Below, piece by piece: positions 20,382 to 29,791 of a stretch of 64,000 nucleotides of DNA. Position numbers and translations under genes: made by a program. The first letter of the stretch is position 1; every line of letters begins with the position of its first letter. Below the pieces are notes generated by a model. It saw only the letters and a list, made by a program, of their open reading frames with translations, was not told where the DNA came from and ran no database searches. Source of the stretch: Rhizomicrobium sp. (GTDB lineage Bacteria; Pseudomonadota; Alphaproteobacteria; Micropepsales; Micropepsaceae); contig JBBCHM010000002.1 of NCBI GenBank assembly GCA_037200045.1, positions 919,241-983,240 on the forward strand, in the 5' to 3' direction.

Positions 20382-21586
20382 TATCGATCCACCTCGCCGA
20401 ACACGATGTCGAGCGAGCCTAGGACAGCGGAAACGTCGGCGAGCATGTGGCCCTTGTTCATGTAGTCCATCGCCTGAAGATGCACAAAGGAGGGCGCGCG
20501 GATCTTGCAGCGATAGGGTTTGTTCGAGCCGTCCGACACCAGATAGACGCCGAACTCGCCCTTGGGCGCCTCGACCGCGGCATAGGCTTCGCCTTCCGGC
20601 ACATGAAAGCCCTCGGTGTAGAGCTTGAAGTGGTGGATCAGCGCTTCCATCGACGATTTCATCTCGGCGCGCTTGGGCGGCACGACCTTGTTGTCGGTGG
20701 ACGACACCGGGCCGGACGGCATCTTCTCGATGCATTGTTTCATGATCTTGACCGACTGGCGCATCTCTTCCATGCGCATCACGTACCGGTCGTAGCAATC
20801 GCCGTTGCGGCCGATCGGGATCTGGAAATCGAGTTCGTTGTAGCACTCGTAAGGCTGGGCGCGACGCAGGTCCCAGGCGACGCCGGCGGAGCGCAGCATC
20901 ACGCCGGAAAAGCCCCACATCTCGGCCTGGGCGCGGTCGATGACCCCGATGTCGACATTGCGCTGCTTGAAGATGCGATTCTCGATCAGGAGGCTGTCGA
21001 TGTCGTCAAGCACCTTCAGATAGGGATCGCAGAAGGCGTGGATGTCGTCGAGCAGGCCGGGCGGCAGGTCCTGGTGCACGCCGCCGGGGCGGAAATACTT
21101 GGCATGCATGCGGCTGCCCGAGACGCGCTCGTAGTACGACAGCATCGTCTCGCGGCTTTCCATGCCCCAAAGCGGCGGGGTCAACGCGCCGACGTCCATC
21201 GCCTGGAACGTCACGTTCAGGATGTGGTTCATCAGCCGGCCGAGCTCGGAGAACAGCACGCGGATGTATTGGCCGCGCTTGGGCACTTCCAGGCCGATCA
21301 GCTTCTCGATGGCGAGCACATAGGCGTGCTCCTGGTTCATCGGGGCTACGTAGTCGAGGCGGTCGAAATAGCCGATGTTCTGCAGATAGGTCTTGTGCTC
21401 GATCAGCTTCTCGGTGCCGCGATGCAAGAGGCCGATATGCGGATCGACGCGGGTGACGATCTCGCCGTCAAGGTCGAGGACTAGGCGCAGCACGCCATGC
21501 GCGGCGGGATGCTGCGGGCCGAAGTTCAGCGTGATCTGCGCTTCTTCGTTGCCGGTATCTTTCTTGATGTCGGGGACCGCGCTCAT
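20381..21586 (-). CDS. nuoD: NADH-quinone oxidoreductase subunit D
   Basis: This 401-residue, 49-kDa-type subunit starts [20 protein letters not shown] at 21586. Family signatures are [58 protein letters not shown] and the C-terminal [29 protein letters not shown]. NuoD is related to [NiFe] hydrogenase large subunits but lacks the metal-binding Cys pairs; it forms the quinone site with NuoB. The start is chosen from the ATGA overlap with nuoC. The final TAA shares a base with the ATG of the methyltransferase gene. Confidence 0.98.
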   Translation of the reverse strand: MSAVPDIKKDTGNEEAQITLNFGPQHPAAHGVLRLVLDLDGEIVTRVDPHIGLLHRGTEKLIEHKTYLQNIGYFDRLDYVAPMNQEHAYVLAIEKLIGLEVPKRGQYIRVLFSELGRLMNHILNVTFQAMDVGALTPPLWGMESRETMLSYYERVSGSRMHAKYFRPGGVHQDLPPGLLDDIHAFCDPYLKVLDDIDSLLIENRIFKQRNVDIGVIDRAQAEMWGFSGVMLRSAGVAWDLRRAQPYECYNELDFQIPIGRNGDCYDRYVMRMEEMRQSVKIMKQCIEKMPSGPVSSTDNKVVPPKRAEMKSSMEALIHHFKLYTEGFHVPEGEAYAAVEAPKGEFGVYLVSDGSNKPYRCKIRAPSFVHLQAMDYMNKGHMLADVSAVLGSLDIVFGEVDR

Positions 21587-22203
21587 GCCTTTTTCCCCGG
21601 ATTGCCGGAGGCGGCCTTGTTGCCGCTGGGCAGGATGTGCGGCGCGCCTTCCCACGGGCTCATGAAATCGAAGTCGCGGAATTCCTGTACGAGCTGCACC
21701 GGCTGGTAGACGACGCGCTTGAGCTCGTCGTCATAGCGCACCTCGACATAGCCGGTGAGCGGGAAGTCCTTGCGCAACGGGTGACCGGAAAAGCCGTAAT
21801 CGGTGAGGATGCGGCGCAGGTCCGGATGATCGGCGAAGGCGATGCCGTACATGTCGAAGGTCTCACGCTCGAACCAGTTGGCGGCGGGATAGACGGCGAC
21901 GATGGATGGCACCGCCTCGTCTTCCGCGACATGCACATGCACGCGCAGGCGCAAATTCCTGGTGAGCGACAGCAGGTGATAGACGACATCGAAGCGCTCG
22001 GCGCGCTCTGGCCAGTCGACGCCGCAGAGGTCGACGAGGATCCTGAACTCGCAGGACGGATCGTCGCGCAGGAAGCTCATGACGCGCACGATTTCGCCGG
22101 GCGCGACGTCGACCGACAGCTCGCCGACATTCAGCCGGTGGCCAAAGACCGCGCCGGGCAGCGCTTCGCTCAGATGAGTCGCAAGGGCGGTGAGATCGGC
22201 CAT
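21583..22203 (-). CDS. nuoC: NADH-quinone oxidoreductase subunit C
   Basis: This 206-residue, 30-kDa-type subunit starts [20 protein letters not shown]. Conserved blocks are [60 protein letters not shown] and [20 protein letters not shown], followed by [20 protein letters not shown]. It is a separate gene, not fused to nuoD as in enterics. It begins directly after the nuoB stop and overlaps nuoD by 4 bp (ATGA). Confidence 0.98.
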   Translation of the reverse strand: MADLTALATHLSEALPGAVFGHRLNVGELSVDVAPGEIVRVMSFLRDDPSCEFRILVDLCGVDWPERAERFDVVYHLLSLTRNLRLRVHVHVAEDEAVPSIVAVYPAANWFERETFDMYGIAFADHPDLRRILTDYGFSGHPLRKDFPLTGYVEVRYDDELKRVVYQPVQLVQEFRDFDFMSPWEGAPHILPSGNKAASGNPGKKA

Positions 22204-22788
22204 CTATCGCTCGATCGTTCCGGTGCGGCGGATTTTCCGCTGCAGAAGCATGATGCCGTACATCAGCGCTTCGGCGGTGGGCGGGCAGCCCGGGACGTAA
22301 ATGTCGACCGGCACGATGCGGTCGCAGCCGCGCACGACGGCGTAGGAATAATGATAGTAGCCCCCGCCATTGGCGCAGGAGCCCATCGAGATGACGTAGC
22401 GCGGCTCCGGCATCTGGTCATAGACCTTGCGCAGGGCCGGCGCCATCTTGTTGGTCAGCGTGCCGGCGACGATCATCACGTCCGACTGGCGCGGCGAACC
22501 GCGCGGCGCGGCGCCGAAGCGTTCGAGGTCATAGCGCGGCATGTTCGCCTGCATCATCTCGACGGCGCAGCAGGCCAGGCCGAAGGTCATCCACATCAAG
22601 GAGCCGGTGCGGGCCCAGTTCACCAGCGCCTCGGCGGAGGTCACGAGAAAGCCCTTGTCGGCCATCTCTTGCTGCATCGCCTTGAAATAGGGCTCGTCGT
22701 CGCGCGCGGCGCGGGCGCCCTCGACGCCGCCGCGCGCGGCCGTTCCATACGGCAATGGCGATGTCGGGCCGGCCGGGATCACTCCCAT
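22204..22788 (-). CDS. nuoB: NADH-quinone oxidoreductase subunit B
   Basis: This 194-residue protein starts [20 protein letters not shown] at 22788 and overlaps the end of nuoA by 10 bp. The N2 cluster ligands are seen in [11 protein letters not shown] (adjacent cysteines), [18 protein letters not shown] and [21 protein letters not shown]2 is the last iron-sulfur cluster before quinone. A longer in-phase open frame to 23262 covers nuoA in the wrong frame and is not coding. The N-terminal extension before DDEPYFKAM is about 30 residues, typical for alphaproteobacteria. Confidence 0.98.
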   Translation of the reverse strand: MGVIPAGPTSPLPYGTAARGGVEGARAARDDEPYFKAMQQEMADKGFLVTSAEALVNWARTGSLMWMTFGLACCAVEMMQANMPRYDLERFGAAPRGSPRQSDVMIVAGTLTNKMAPALRKVYDQMPEPRYVISMGSCANGGGYYHYSYAVVRGCDRIVPVDIYVPGCPPTAEALMYGIMLLQRKIRRTGTIER

Positions 22789-23144
22789 TCGAGCGCTCCC
22801 TTCTTCCATTCGTAGATGAAGCCGACGGTCAGGACGCCGAGGAAGGTCACCATCGACCAGAAGGCGAAGACGCCGGTGGCGCCGAGCGTGATCGCCCAGG
22901 GAAACAGGAACGCCACTTCCAGGTCGAAGATGATGAAGAGGATGGAGACGAGATAGAAGCGCACGTCGAACTTCATGCGCGCGTCGCCGAAGGCATTGAA
23001 GCCGCATTCGTAGGCCGAGAGCTTTTCGGGATCGGGCTTGGAGGGCGCGAGGATGACGGGTGCCAGGACCAGGGCGGTGGCGATGACGCCCGCGATGCCG
23101 ATGAAGATCAGGATGGGGAGATATTCCAGGAGCTGCTTTTCCAT
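22779..23144 (-). CDS. nuoA: NADH-quinone oxidoreductase subunit A
   Basis: This 121-residue, three-helix subunit starts [40 protein letters not shown] is the loop with the Cys39-type residue that moves during the active/deactive transition. [16 protein letters not shown] is the conserved acidic helix 2. It is the first gene of the nuo operon. The promoter should lie in the 236-bp gap up to tRNA-Asp (23381); that gap has an AT-rich stretch around 23265-23295, but I see no convincing -35/-10 pair. Confidence 0.98.
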   Translation of the reverse strand: MEKQLLEYLPILIFIGIAGVIATALVLAPVILAPSKPDPEKLSAYECGFNAFGDARMKFDVRFYLVSILFIIFDLEVAFLFPWAITLGATGVFAFWSMVTFLGVLTVGFIYEWKKGALEWE

Positions 23145-23380
23145 TCCCGAGCCTTCTCATCCGGCCCTGGCGCGGGCGCGCCCAAGGAACAGGTCGGACT
23201 TTGGTATTTCGCGGGTGCAGTATAAGAGCCGGCCACCCGCGAGCAACGCGGGTGTAGACCAAGATTCGACCGGAAAAAACAGGATTTTTGCGGCCAGTTG
23301 CGAACGATTCCCAACAGCGGAATTGGCCCGTGAATCAGGCCCTTCCGGGAAGCCATTTCGCACCGCATGAAGGATGGAAA

Positions 23381-23457
23381 TGGCGGGAGCGACGGGGCTC
23401 GAACCCGCGACCTTCGGCGTGACAGGCCGACACTCTAACCAACTGAGCTACGCCCCC
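23381..23457 (-). tRNA. tRNA-Asp (GTC)
   Basis: The minus strand gives a full cloverleaf. The acceptor GGGGGCG pairs with CGCTCCC, the D arm is GCTC...GAGT, and the anticodon stem TCGGC/GCCGA encloses loop CTGTCAC with anticodon GTC. The T arm GCGGG-TTCGAGC-CCCGT is perfect, and CCA is encoded at the 3' end. Length is 77 nt. It lies upstream of nuoA on the same strand, as in many alphaproteobacteria. Confidence 0.97.
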
Positions 23458-23560
23458 GCATCGGGGCCTGAGGGCCCGTTCCGCGAAAGGGGGCCGGTGT
23501 AGGGCGCCCGCTCCGTCGCTGTCAAGCAGAGCAAGGCATTTCCCGGGAAAAATGCGCGCG

Positions 23561-23998
23561 TCAGGGCGGCGCGCGGCGGAATTCGTCTATCGTCACCTTG
23601 CCGTCGCCGTCCAGGTCCAGTTGCTCGAACAGGGACCGCACGCCGCCGGCGAACTCCGTGAAGTCGACATAGCCGTCGTGGTTCCAATCGATCAGCGGAA
23701 TGGCGGCCGTGCCGTCCTTCTCGATACGGCGCTGATTGGCCGCGGCCGCCTCGTCGGGGTCGAGCTTTCCGTCGTGGTTGGTGTCGGCCTGCATGAAATA
23801 TTGCCGCAAGCCCGATTCCAGCTCCTCGCGCGTGACGGTGCCGTCGCCGTCGGTGTCGTAATTGGCGATCGTCATCCGGCCGGAGTGCCATTCCTCGGAG
23901 CGCGGCACCGGGTAAGGCGACCAGCGCGGCTTGTGCGGCGTCGAGCACGCCGCGGCCAGCAGCGATGCCGCTATGAGTGTGAGTAGACGCCCCCGCAT
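23561..23998 (-). CDS. EF-hand lipoprotein
   Basis: This 145-residue protein starts MRGRLLTLIAASLLAAACST. The lipobox LAAAC predicts lipidation at Cys18. Three or four EF-hand loops follow: DTDGDGTVTREE, DTNHDGKLDPDE, DWNHDGYVDFTE and DLDGDGKVTIDE. All have Asp/Asn at the calcium positions and a Glu/Asp at position 12. It should be a periplasmic or outer-membrane calcium-binding lipoprotein. It is a tandem paralogue of the next gene (24055-24609), sharing the W..P..VPR.E.WHS segment after the signal. The role is unknown. Confidence 0.85.
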   Translation of the reverse strand: MRGRLLTLIAASLLAAACSTPHKPRWSPYPVPRSEEWHSGRMTIANYDTDGDGTVTREELESGLRQYFMQADTNHDGKLDPDEAAAANQRRIEKDGTAAIPLIDWNHDGYVDFTEFAGGVRSLFEQLDLDGDGKVTIDEFRRAPP

Positions 23999-24054
23999 CG
24001 GCCAAGTTCGGCATTGTCGGCGATACGCCGTCAAGCGGCCGGCGCGGCCTTGGG

Positions 24055-24609
24055 TTACTGGCCGGGCGGCATCCCGCCCCCGCCGCTCCCGCCACCACCA
24101 CGATGGTGGCCGTGACCGCCTCGGCTGCCCTGCCCGGTGCCGCCCTGCCCCGCGCCGGGCGTGCGCACGCCGCCGGCATTGAGCTCCTGCGGCGTGAGCT
24201 GGCCATCGCTGTTGACGTCGAGCGTGTCGAACAAGGACAGCGCCGCGCCCGAGAATTCGTTGAACTCGATGCAATTGTCCTGGTTCCAGTCGACCAGCGG
24301 CGAGGCCTGCGAGCCGTCCTGCTGCACGCGCAACTGGTTGATGGCGCGGACCTGGTCGGGGCCGAGGCAGTTCTTGTGCTCGACGTCATAGGTGTCGAAC
24401 TCGGCGTGCAGGCCGGCGAGGAGCTCGGTGCGCGTCAGCGTGCCGTCATGGTTGGCGTCGTAGCGCAGCAGCGCGGCGGCCGGCGAATGCCAGTTCTCGT
24501 CGCGCGGCACGGCGTTGGGATTCCAGCGGCCCTGGCGGGGCGGCGTCGAACTGCAGGCGGCCGCCAGCACAAGGACGAGCGGAATGACGGCGAGCGCGGT
24601 TTTGTTCAT
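24055..24609 (-). CDS. EF-hand lipoprotein with Gly/His-rich tail
   Basis: This 184-residue protein starts MNKTALAVIPLVLVLAAACS, with a lipobox ending at Cys19. After GRWNPNAVPRDENWHSPAAA come EF-hand loops DANHDGTLTRTE, a degenerate second one (DVEHKNCLGPDQ), DWNQDNCIEFNE and DVNSDGQLTPQE. The degenerate loops contain Cys residues not found in the paralogue. The C-terminal 35 residues are low-complexity Gly/His (GGHGHHRGGGGSGGGG). It is predicted to be a surface or periplasmic calcium-binding lipoprotein, duplicated from or with the neighbouring gene 57 bp downstream. Confidence 0.83.
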   Translation of the reverse strand: MNKTALAVIPLVLVLAAACSSTPPRQGRWNPNAVPRDENWHSPAAALLRYDANHDGTLTRTELLAGLHAEFDTYDVEHKNCLGPDQVRAINQLRVQQDGSQASPLVDWNQDNCIEFNEFSGAALSLFDTLDVNSDGQLTPQELNAGGVRTPGAGQGGTGQGSRGGHGHHRGGGGSGGGGMPPGQ

Positions 24610-24690
24610 GGCGTCACCATAGACCGGGGCGGGAACAACCGCGAACCCGCTTGTGTCGCAAAGCGTCGCTGGATTGCCGGCCCGTAATCG

Positions 24691-24789
24691 TCAGCAGAGG
24701 CCGACCTTGCCCCGGACGCTGTCGAAGAGGGGCGGGAGCGAAACGGCGGCCAGGGCAAAGGCCGTCAAAAGAACCGAGAAAGCGCGCAT
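24691..24789 (-). CDS. Possible 32-residue secreted micropeptide
   Basis: A short frame reads MRAFSVLLTAFALAAVSLPP followed by LFDSVRGKVGLC and a TGA at 24693. The N-terminus is a plausible signal sequence and the last residue is a Cys. It occupies the otherwise empty 276-bp gap between the EF-hand gene and tRNA-Val. No clear ribosome site (gcgggg upstream only), so expression is uncertain. I find nothing else in that gap. Confidence 0.3.
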   Translation of the reverse strand: MRAFSVLLTAFALAAVSLPPLFDSVRGKVGLC

Positions 24790-24885
24790 GAATTCCCCGC
24801 CGCAAAAGCCCGGAAACAGTGGCACGGCCGGTGCCGGCCGCGAAAGCTGGCAAGCAGCGAAGATGCTGCTATATAGCCGCCAAAT

Positions 24886-24961
24886 GGGCGGTTAGCTCAG
24901 TTGGTAGAGCATATCGTTTACACCGATAGGGTCGGCGGTTCGAGCCCGTCACCGCCCACCA
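24886..24961 (+). tRNA. tRNA-Val (TAC)
   Basis: A 76-nt cloverleaf is encoded on the plus strand. The acceptor GGGCGGT pairs with ACCGCCC, and the anticodon stem TATCG/CGATA encloses TTTACAC with anticodon TAC. The T loop is TTCGAGC and the CCA end is encoded. A tRNA-Val next to hupB and nuo is part of the conserved alphaproteobacterial neighbourhood. Confidence 0.97.
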
Positions 24962-24982
24962 TTCGCAGCCATGAGAGGATGC

Positions 24983-25513
24983 ATGTCGGCGTTGAGCGAG
25001 TGGGACAGTTTCTACGTCATCGTCGGATCGGCCGCCGGCGCGCTGATCGGCCTGCAATTCGTGGTCATGACCCTGATCGCGGAACGGCCGCAGCCCGGCC
25101 TCGCGGAAGCCGGCCGCGCCTTCGCCACGCCGACCGTGGTGCATTTCGCCGCCTGCCTGCTCGTCTCGGCGCTGGTGCGGGTGCCGTGGCCCGCCGCGAT
25201 CGACGCAATTTGGGCCGCCGCGGCGGCGGGCCTGTGCGGCCTGCTCTACATGGCGTTGCCGGTAGAGCGCATGCGGCGCCAGCGCGCCTATCGGATGGAC
25301 ATGGAGGATCGGATCTTCCACGTCCTGCTGCCTTTCGTGGCGTACGGCCTGCTGGTGCTGAGCGGCGCCGTGGCGCTGGCGCATCTGGAAGCGGCACTGT
25401 TCGGCATCGGCGCCGCGACGCTCATCCTGCTGTTCGACGGCATCCACAACGCATGGGATGCGGTCGCTTACCAGGTCTATATCGTGCGCAACCAAAAGAG
25501 CGGGGAAAGCTGA
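24983..25513 (+). CDS. Integral membrane protein of unknown function
   Basis: From ATG 24983 (MSALSEWDSFYVIVGSAAGA; an alternative ATG is at 24971) the protein has 176 residues. Four to five hydrophobic segments are visible: FYVIVGSAAGALIGLQFVVM, TVVHFAACLLVSALVRV, AIWAAAAAGLCGLLYMAL, LLPFVAYGLLVLSGAVAL and ALFGIGAATLILLFDGI. A conserved-looking end is DGIHNAWDAVAYQVYI. It belongs to a type of hypothetical membrane proteins seen widely in proteobacteria with no assigned function. It starts just after tRNA-Val. Confidence 0.75.
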   Translation: MSALSEWDSFYVIVGSAAGALIGLQFVVMTLIAERPQPGLAEAGRAFATPTVVHFAACLLVSALVRVPWPAAIDAIWAAAAAGLCGLLYMALPVERMRRQRAYRMDMEDRIFHVLLPFVAYGLLVLSGAVALAHLEAALFGIGAATLILLFDGIHNAWDAVAYQVYIVRNQKSGES

Positions 25514-25601
25514 CGGCGCGCCGTGGCGGCGCTGGGCCGCATGGGCGGCCGCCGCCAAACCGTGGATAAGGCGCGCGCGATCCGGCACGGAGGCGACCGC
25601 C

Positions 25602-26546
25602 TTGAAAGAGATCACCGTCTTCAGCGGCAGCGCCCATCCCGAGCTCGCGGCGGAGATCTGCCAGCACCTCGGCGTGCCGCTGCACCCGTCCAAGCTCGTG
25701 CGCTTCGCCAATGACTGCCTGGAGGTCCAGCTCCAGTCCAATTGCCGCGAGCGCGACGTGTTCATCATCCAGCCGCTGGTGACGCCGGTGCAGGAGCACT
25801 TGGTCGAGGCACTGCTGATGCTGGACGCGGCGCGCGGCGCCTCGGCCTCGCGCATCACGCTCGTCATGCCGCACTATTCCTATGCCAGGTCGGACAAGAA
25901 GGACGCGCCACGCATCTCCATCGGCGGAAGGCTGGTGGCCGACCTGATCGTGACGGCGGGCGCCAACCGCGTGCTCACCATGACGCTGCATTCGCCGCAG
26001 GTGCATGGGTTCTTCTCGATTCCCGTCGATCACCTGCACGCGCTGAACGAGCTGGCCGACCACTTCCGGCAATACGACCTCTCCAACACGGTGGCGGTGT
26101 CGCCGGACCTCGGCAACGCCAAGGAGACGGCCGCCTTTGCACGGCTGCTGGGCGTCGGCGTGGCGGCGGCCGCCAAGCAGCGCTTCGCCGACGACAAGGT
26201 GAAGATCAGCTCCATCATCGGCGATGTCAGGGACAAGGACGTGATCGTGCTGGACGACGAGATCGCCAAGGGCTCGACCACGATGGAGCTCCTGAAGCAT
26301 CTGCGCGAGCGCCAGGTCCGCTCGATCCGGATCGCCTGCACGCACGGCCTGTTCGCGGCCGGCGCGGCGGCGCGCCTCAGCGAGCAGCCCGACGTGCTGG
26401 AGATCGTCTGCACCAATTCGGTGCCGATCGCCGCCGACAAGCGGGCGCCGAAGCTGACGGTCCTGTCGATCGCGGCGCCGCTCGCCGAGGCGATCCGGCG
26501 CATCCATGACGGCGAATCCGTGAGCGCGCTGTTCCACGCGACCTGA
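25602..26546 (+). CDS. Divergent ribose-phosphate pyrophosphokinase (PRPP synthase-like)
   Basis: A TTG at 25602 has GGAGG eight bases upstream; it gives LKEITVFSGSAHPELAAEIC and 314 residues, the normal Prs length. Prs motifs are present: FSGSAHPELA, VFIIQPLVTPVQEHLVEALL, VMPHYSYARSDKKDAPRISI (the RxDKK flexible-loop region) and SPDLGNAKETAAFARLLG. The PRPP-binding loop reads VLDDEIAKGSTT, whereas classical Prs has a DDxxDTGGT-type loop, so the second Asp and the TGG are changed. It probably makes PRPP from ribose 5-phosphate and ATP, but may be a second, specialised copy. It is convergent with hupB. Confidence 0.8.
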   Translation: MKEITVFSGSAHPELAAEICQHLGVPLHPSKLVRFANDCLEVQLQSNCRERDVFIIQPLVTPVQEHLVEALLMLDAARGASASRITLVMPHYSYARSDKKDAPRISIGGRLVADLIVTAGANRVLTMTLHSPQVHGFFSIPVDHLHALNELADHFRQYDLSNTVAVSPDLGNAKETAAFARLLGVGVAAAAKQRFADDKVKISSIIGDVRDKDVIVLDDEIAKGSTTMELLKHLRERQVRSIRIACTHGLFAAGAAARLSEQPDVLEIVCTNSVPIAADKRAPKLTVLSIAAPLAEAIRRIHDGESVSALFHAT

Positions 26547-26622
26547 GCCGGGCGCCGACACAAAATCCGCCCGACCGTGTCTCAACGGGAAAAGGTCTGG
26601 AAAGTGTCGAACGCCCGCGCGG

Positions 26623-26898
26623 CTAGGTGTTCAGCGAATCCTTGAGCTGCTTGCCGGGGCGGAACCGGGGCTGCTTGGAGGGCTTGATGACGATCTCCTC
26701 GCCGGTCTGCGGGTTGCGGCCCTTGCCGCCGGCGCGGGTGGCGACGACGAAAACGCCGAAGCCGGTCAGGCGGACTTCTTCTCCCGACTTGAGCGTGGCC
26801 GCGATCAAATCGAACACACCATCCACGGCCTTGGCCGAGGTATTCTTGTCCAGTCCGGTCTGCTCGGACAGTTTCTGGATGAGATCGTTCTTGTTCAC
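26623..26898 (-). CDS. hupB: DNA-binding protein HU
   Basis: The GTG at 26898 has AAAGGAG eight bases upstream and gives a 91-residue HU: (V)NKNDLIQKLSEQTGLDKN, then the beta-arm region VRLTGFGVFVVATRAGGKGR with NPQTGEEIVIKPSKQPRFRPGK. The RNPQTGE arm with Pro inserts between base pairs and bends DNA. The longer open frame to 26964 has no ribosome site in that position. It binds DNA non-specifically and compacts the nucleoid. hupB next to lon is a conserved arrangement. Confidence 0.96.
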   Translation of the reverse strand: MNKNDLIQKLSEQTGLDKNTSAKAVDGVFDLIAATLKSGEEVRLTGFGVFVVATRAGGKGRNPQTGEEIVIKPSKQPRFRPGKQLKDSLNT

Positions 26899-27000
26899 GG
26901 CGACGGCTCCTTTGCGCGATTCGCTCCGACACGCCGACTTTATGACCAGTTGGCGCGCGGTCAAACCGAAAAACCCAAGATTTCAGCGGAAAAAGGCAGG

Positions 27001-27033
27001 AAAAAGGCCCCGGACGGTTAACCGTCCGGGGCC
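27001..27033 (-). terminator. Intrinsic terminator of lon
   Basis: A 28-bp perfect palindrome at 27006-27033 (GGCCCCGGACGGTT and its complement) is followed on the minus strand by TTTTT (27005-27001) and a further T/C-rich stretch. It lies 21 bp after the lon stop. On the + strand the hairpin is followed by tcttctt, so it may be weakly bidirectional. Confidence 0.85.
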
Positions 27034-27054
27034 TCTTCTTAAGCTAACACCTTG

Positions 27055-29484
27055 TCAGTGCGTGACGATGGCGTCGTTTTCGGGTGCCACCGGGGGCGGC
27101 GTCACCACATCGGTCTCGCTCCAGTCGATCGGCTCGGGCTGGCGCACGAGCGCGACTTTCAGGACTTCGCCGACATTGGCGACCGGCACGATGGTCATGC
27201 CGGACTTCACATTGTCCGGGACTTCGGCCAGGTCCTTCTCGTTCTCCTGCGGGATGATCACCGTCTTGATGCCGGCGCGCAGGGCCGCGAGCAGCTTCTC
27301 CTTCAGGCCGCCGATCGGCAGCGCCCTGCCCCGCAAGGTGACCTCGCCGGTCATCGCCACGTCGCGGCGCACCGGGATGCCGGTGATCACCGAGATGATG
27401 GAGGTGGCCATGGCGAGCCCCGCCGACGGACCGTCCTTGGGCGTCGCGCCTTCGGGCACGTGCACATGGATGTCGATCTTGTCGAACAGCGGCGGCTTGA
27501 TGCCGAAGCTGGTCGCCTTGGAGCGGACATAGGACCGCGCCGCGTCGATCGATTCCTTCATCACCTCGCCGAGCTTGCCGGTGGTCTGCATGCGGCCCTT
27601 GCCGGGCAGCATGACGGACTCGATCTGCAGCGTGTCGCCGCCGACCTCGGTCCAGGCCAGACCGGTGACGACACCGACCTGGTCCTCGCCCTCGACCTCG
27701 CCATAGCGGAACTTCCGCACGCCGGCATAGGTGTCGACATTGGTCTCGTCGACCACGACGCTGGTCGCCTTGTGGCTGACGATCTCCTTCACCGCCTTGC
27801 GGGCGAGGTTGGCGATCTCACGCTCCAGGCTGCGCACGCCCGCCTCACGGGTGTGATAGCGGATGAGGTCGCGCAGGCCCGCGTCGGTGATCCGCCACTC
27901 GTCGTCCTTCAGGCCGTGCGCCTTCATCTCCTTGGCGATGAGGTGGCGCTTGGCGATCTCGACCTTCTCGTCCTCGGTGTAGCCGGGGATGCGGATGATC
28001 TCCATGCGGTCCATCAGCGGTCCCGGCATGCGCAGGGAATTCGCCGTGGTGATGAACATCACGTCCGACAGGTCGAAATCGACCTCCAGATAGTGGTCGT
28101 TGAAGGTGTGGTTCTGCTCCGGGTCCAGGACTTCAAGCAGCGCCGAGGACGGGTCGCCCCGCCAGTCGGCGCCGAGCTTGTCGATCTCGTCGAGCAGGAA
28201 GAGCGGATTGGCCGTCTTCGCCTTCTTCATCGACTGGATGACCTTGCCGGGCATCGAGCCGATATAGGTACGGCGATGGCCGCGGATCTCCGCTTCGTCC
28301 CGCACGCCGCCGAGGCTCATGCGGACGTATTCGCGCCCCGTGGCCTTGGCGATCGACTTGGCGAGCGAAGTCTTGCCGACGCCGGGCGGGCCGACGAGAC
28401 ACAGGATCGGGCCCTTCATCTTGCCGGCGCGCTGCTGCACGGCGAGATATTCCAGGATGCGTTCCTTGACCTTCTCCAGGCCGTAATGGTCGTCGTTGAG
28501 GACGCGCTCGGCCTCGACGATGTCGCGCTTGACCTTCGACCGCTTGCCCCAGGGGAGCGACAGGATCCAGTCGAGGTAGTTGCGCACCACCGTGGCCTCG
28601 GCCGACATCGGCGACATCGAGCGGAGCTTCTTCACCTCGGCCTGCACCTTGTCGCGGGCTTCCTTGGAGAGCTTGGTCTTGCGGATGCGCTCTTCCAGCT
28701 CGTTCATCTCGTCGCGGCCGTCGTCGCCTTCGCCGAGCTCCTTCTGGATCGCCTTGAGCTGTTCGTTGAGGTAGTACTCGCGCTGGGTCTTCTCCATCTG
28801 GCGCTTCACGCGGCTGCGGATTTTCCGCTCGACCTGAAGCACGCCGATCTCCGATTCGATCAGCGAGAGGACCTTCTCCAGCCGCTGGACGGTGCCCAGC
28901 GTCTCGAGCAATGCCTGGCGGTCGGCGATCTTCACCGACAGATGCGAGGCGACGGTGTCGGCGAGCTTCGCCGGCTCGTCGATCTGCGCGACCATGGCGA
29001 GCTGCTCGGCCGGGACCTTCTTGTTCAGCTTGATGTACTGTTCGAAGTTCGTCTTCACCGTGCGGACCAGCGCCTCGACTTCCTTGGCGTCGCTGACGCC
29101 GTCCGGAATGCGCTCGATGGTCGCCTGGAAGAAGTCGGTGCGCGGCACGAAACCGGTGACGCGGGCGCGGCTCTTGCCCTCGACGAGGACGCGCACGGTC
29201 TGGTCGGGAAGCTTCAGGAGCTGAAGCACCGTCGCCAGCGTGCCGATGGAATGCAGGCCGTCGGCGCCTGGATCGTCATCGTCCTTGTTCTTCTGGGTGA
29301 GCAGCAGGATCTGCTTTTCGTCGTTCATCACCTCTTCGAGGGCGCGCACGGACTTCTCGCGGCCGACGAACAGCGGAACGATCATATGGGGAAACACGAC
29401 AATATCGCGGAGCGGCAGAACCGGCGCCAGAAGGCCGCCACTTTCGCTCTTTGGGGTACTGGGAATGCCTTCGAAATCGGACAT
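27055..29484 (-). CDS. lon: ATP-dependent protease Lon
   Basis: This intact 809-residue LonA starts [20 protein letters not shown]. The N-terminal substrate-binding domain begins with [20 protein letters not shown]. The AAA+ module has Walker [18 protein letters not shown] and Walker [13 protein letters not shown]. The protease domain has the catalytic Ser in [16 protein letters not shown] and Lys in [16 protein letters not shown]. It degrades misfolded and regulatory proteins in the cytoplasm. A heat-shock-type promoter candidate lies about 120 bp upstream. In most alphaproteobacteria it follows clpX directly; here a RiPP-like pair separates them. Confidence 0.98.
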   Translation of the reverse strand: MSDFEGIPSTPKSESGGLLAPVLPLRDIVVFPHMIVPLFVGREKSVRALEEVMNDEKQILLLTQKNKDDDDPGADGLHSIGTLATVLQLLKLPDQTVRVLVEGKSRARVTGFVPRTDFFQATIERIPDGVSDAKEVEALVRTVKTNFEQYIKLNKKVPAEQLAMVAQIDEPAKLADTVASHLSVKIADRQALLETLGTVQRLEKVLSLIESEIGVLQVERKIRSRVKRQMEKTQREYYLNEQLKAIQKELGEGDDGRDEMNELEERIRKTKLSKEARDKVQAEVKKLRSMSPMSAEATVVRNYLDWILSLPWGKRSKVKRDIVEAERVLNDDHYGLEKVKERILEYLAVQQRAGKMKGPILCLVGPPGVGKTSLAKSIAKATGREYVRMSLGGVRDEAEIRGHRRTYIGSMPGKVIQSMKKAKTANPLFLLDEIDKLGADWRGDPSSALLEVLDPEQNHTFNDHYLEVDFDLSDVMFITTANSLRMPGPLMDRMEIIRIPGYTEDEKVEIAKRHLIAKEMKAHGLKDDEWRITDAGLRDLIRYHTREAGVRSLEREIANLARKAVKEIVSHKATSVVVDETNVDTYAGVRKFRYGEVEGEDQVGVVTGLAWTEVGGDTLQIESVMLPGKGRMQTTGKLGEVMKESIDAARSYVRSKATSFGIKPPLFDKIDIHVHVPEGATPKDGPSAGLAMATSIISVITGIPVRRDVAMTGEVTLRGRALPIGGLKEKLLAALRAGIKTVIIPQENEKDLAEVPDNVKSGMTIVPVANVGEVLKVALVRQPEPIDWSETDVVTPPPVAPENDAIVTH

Positions 29485-29601
29485 TTTGTTCTCCTCGCCG
29501 CTCCACTATCCGTGGGGCGGGTGCTGATCGGTGCCAGCCCCTTGCGATGGGCACCGGTACCGGGGTGATGGAGCCTCCCGATGGACGACTCCGTGGATAG
29601 G

Positions 29602-29632
29602 TAAAGTGGCCCCCCGGTTGGGCCGTTTCAAG
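29602..29632 (-). promoter_or_regulatory. Candidate sigma-32 (heat shock) promoter of lon
   Basis: On the minus strand CTTGAAA (29632-29626) is followed after about 16 nt by CCACTTTA (29609-29602). This resembles the heat-shock consensus CTTGAAA / CCCATNT, and lon is a known sigma-32 target in proteobacteria. The -10 match is partial. The remaining part of the 300-bp gap between lon and the cyclase gene shows no other feature I can name. Confidence 0.4.
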
Positions 29633-29791
29633 ATATTGATGCTAGCCGCAATTTCTCGAACCCGAACCCTAGAGGATCAAGGTTTCCGCACTCTTGCTTA
29701 GCGACATGTTGTCCGTGCGTGACGGTCCGTCACGATAATCGCTTTTCGACCGCCAAATTGCGAGCGCCGCTTCGGTCCGCGGCAATCCAGG

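Noticed and set aside
24614..24853. 79-codon minus-strand frame before tRNA-Val
   Set aside because: Arg/Gly-rich with no motif; the shorter 24691-24789 frame in another phase at least has a signal-like N-terminus, and even that is uncertain.
27052..29568. An 838-codon plus-strand open frame opposite lon
   Set aside because: Shadow of the highly GC-rich lon gene; composition is low-complexity His/Asp/Leu and there is no ribosome site.
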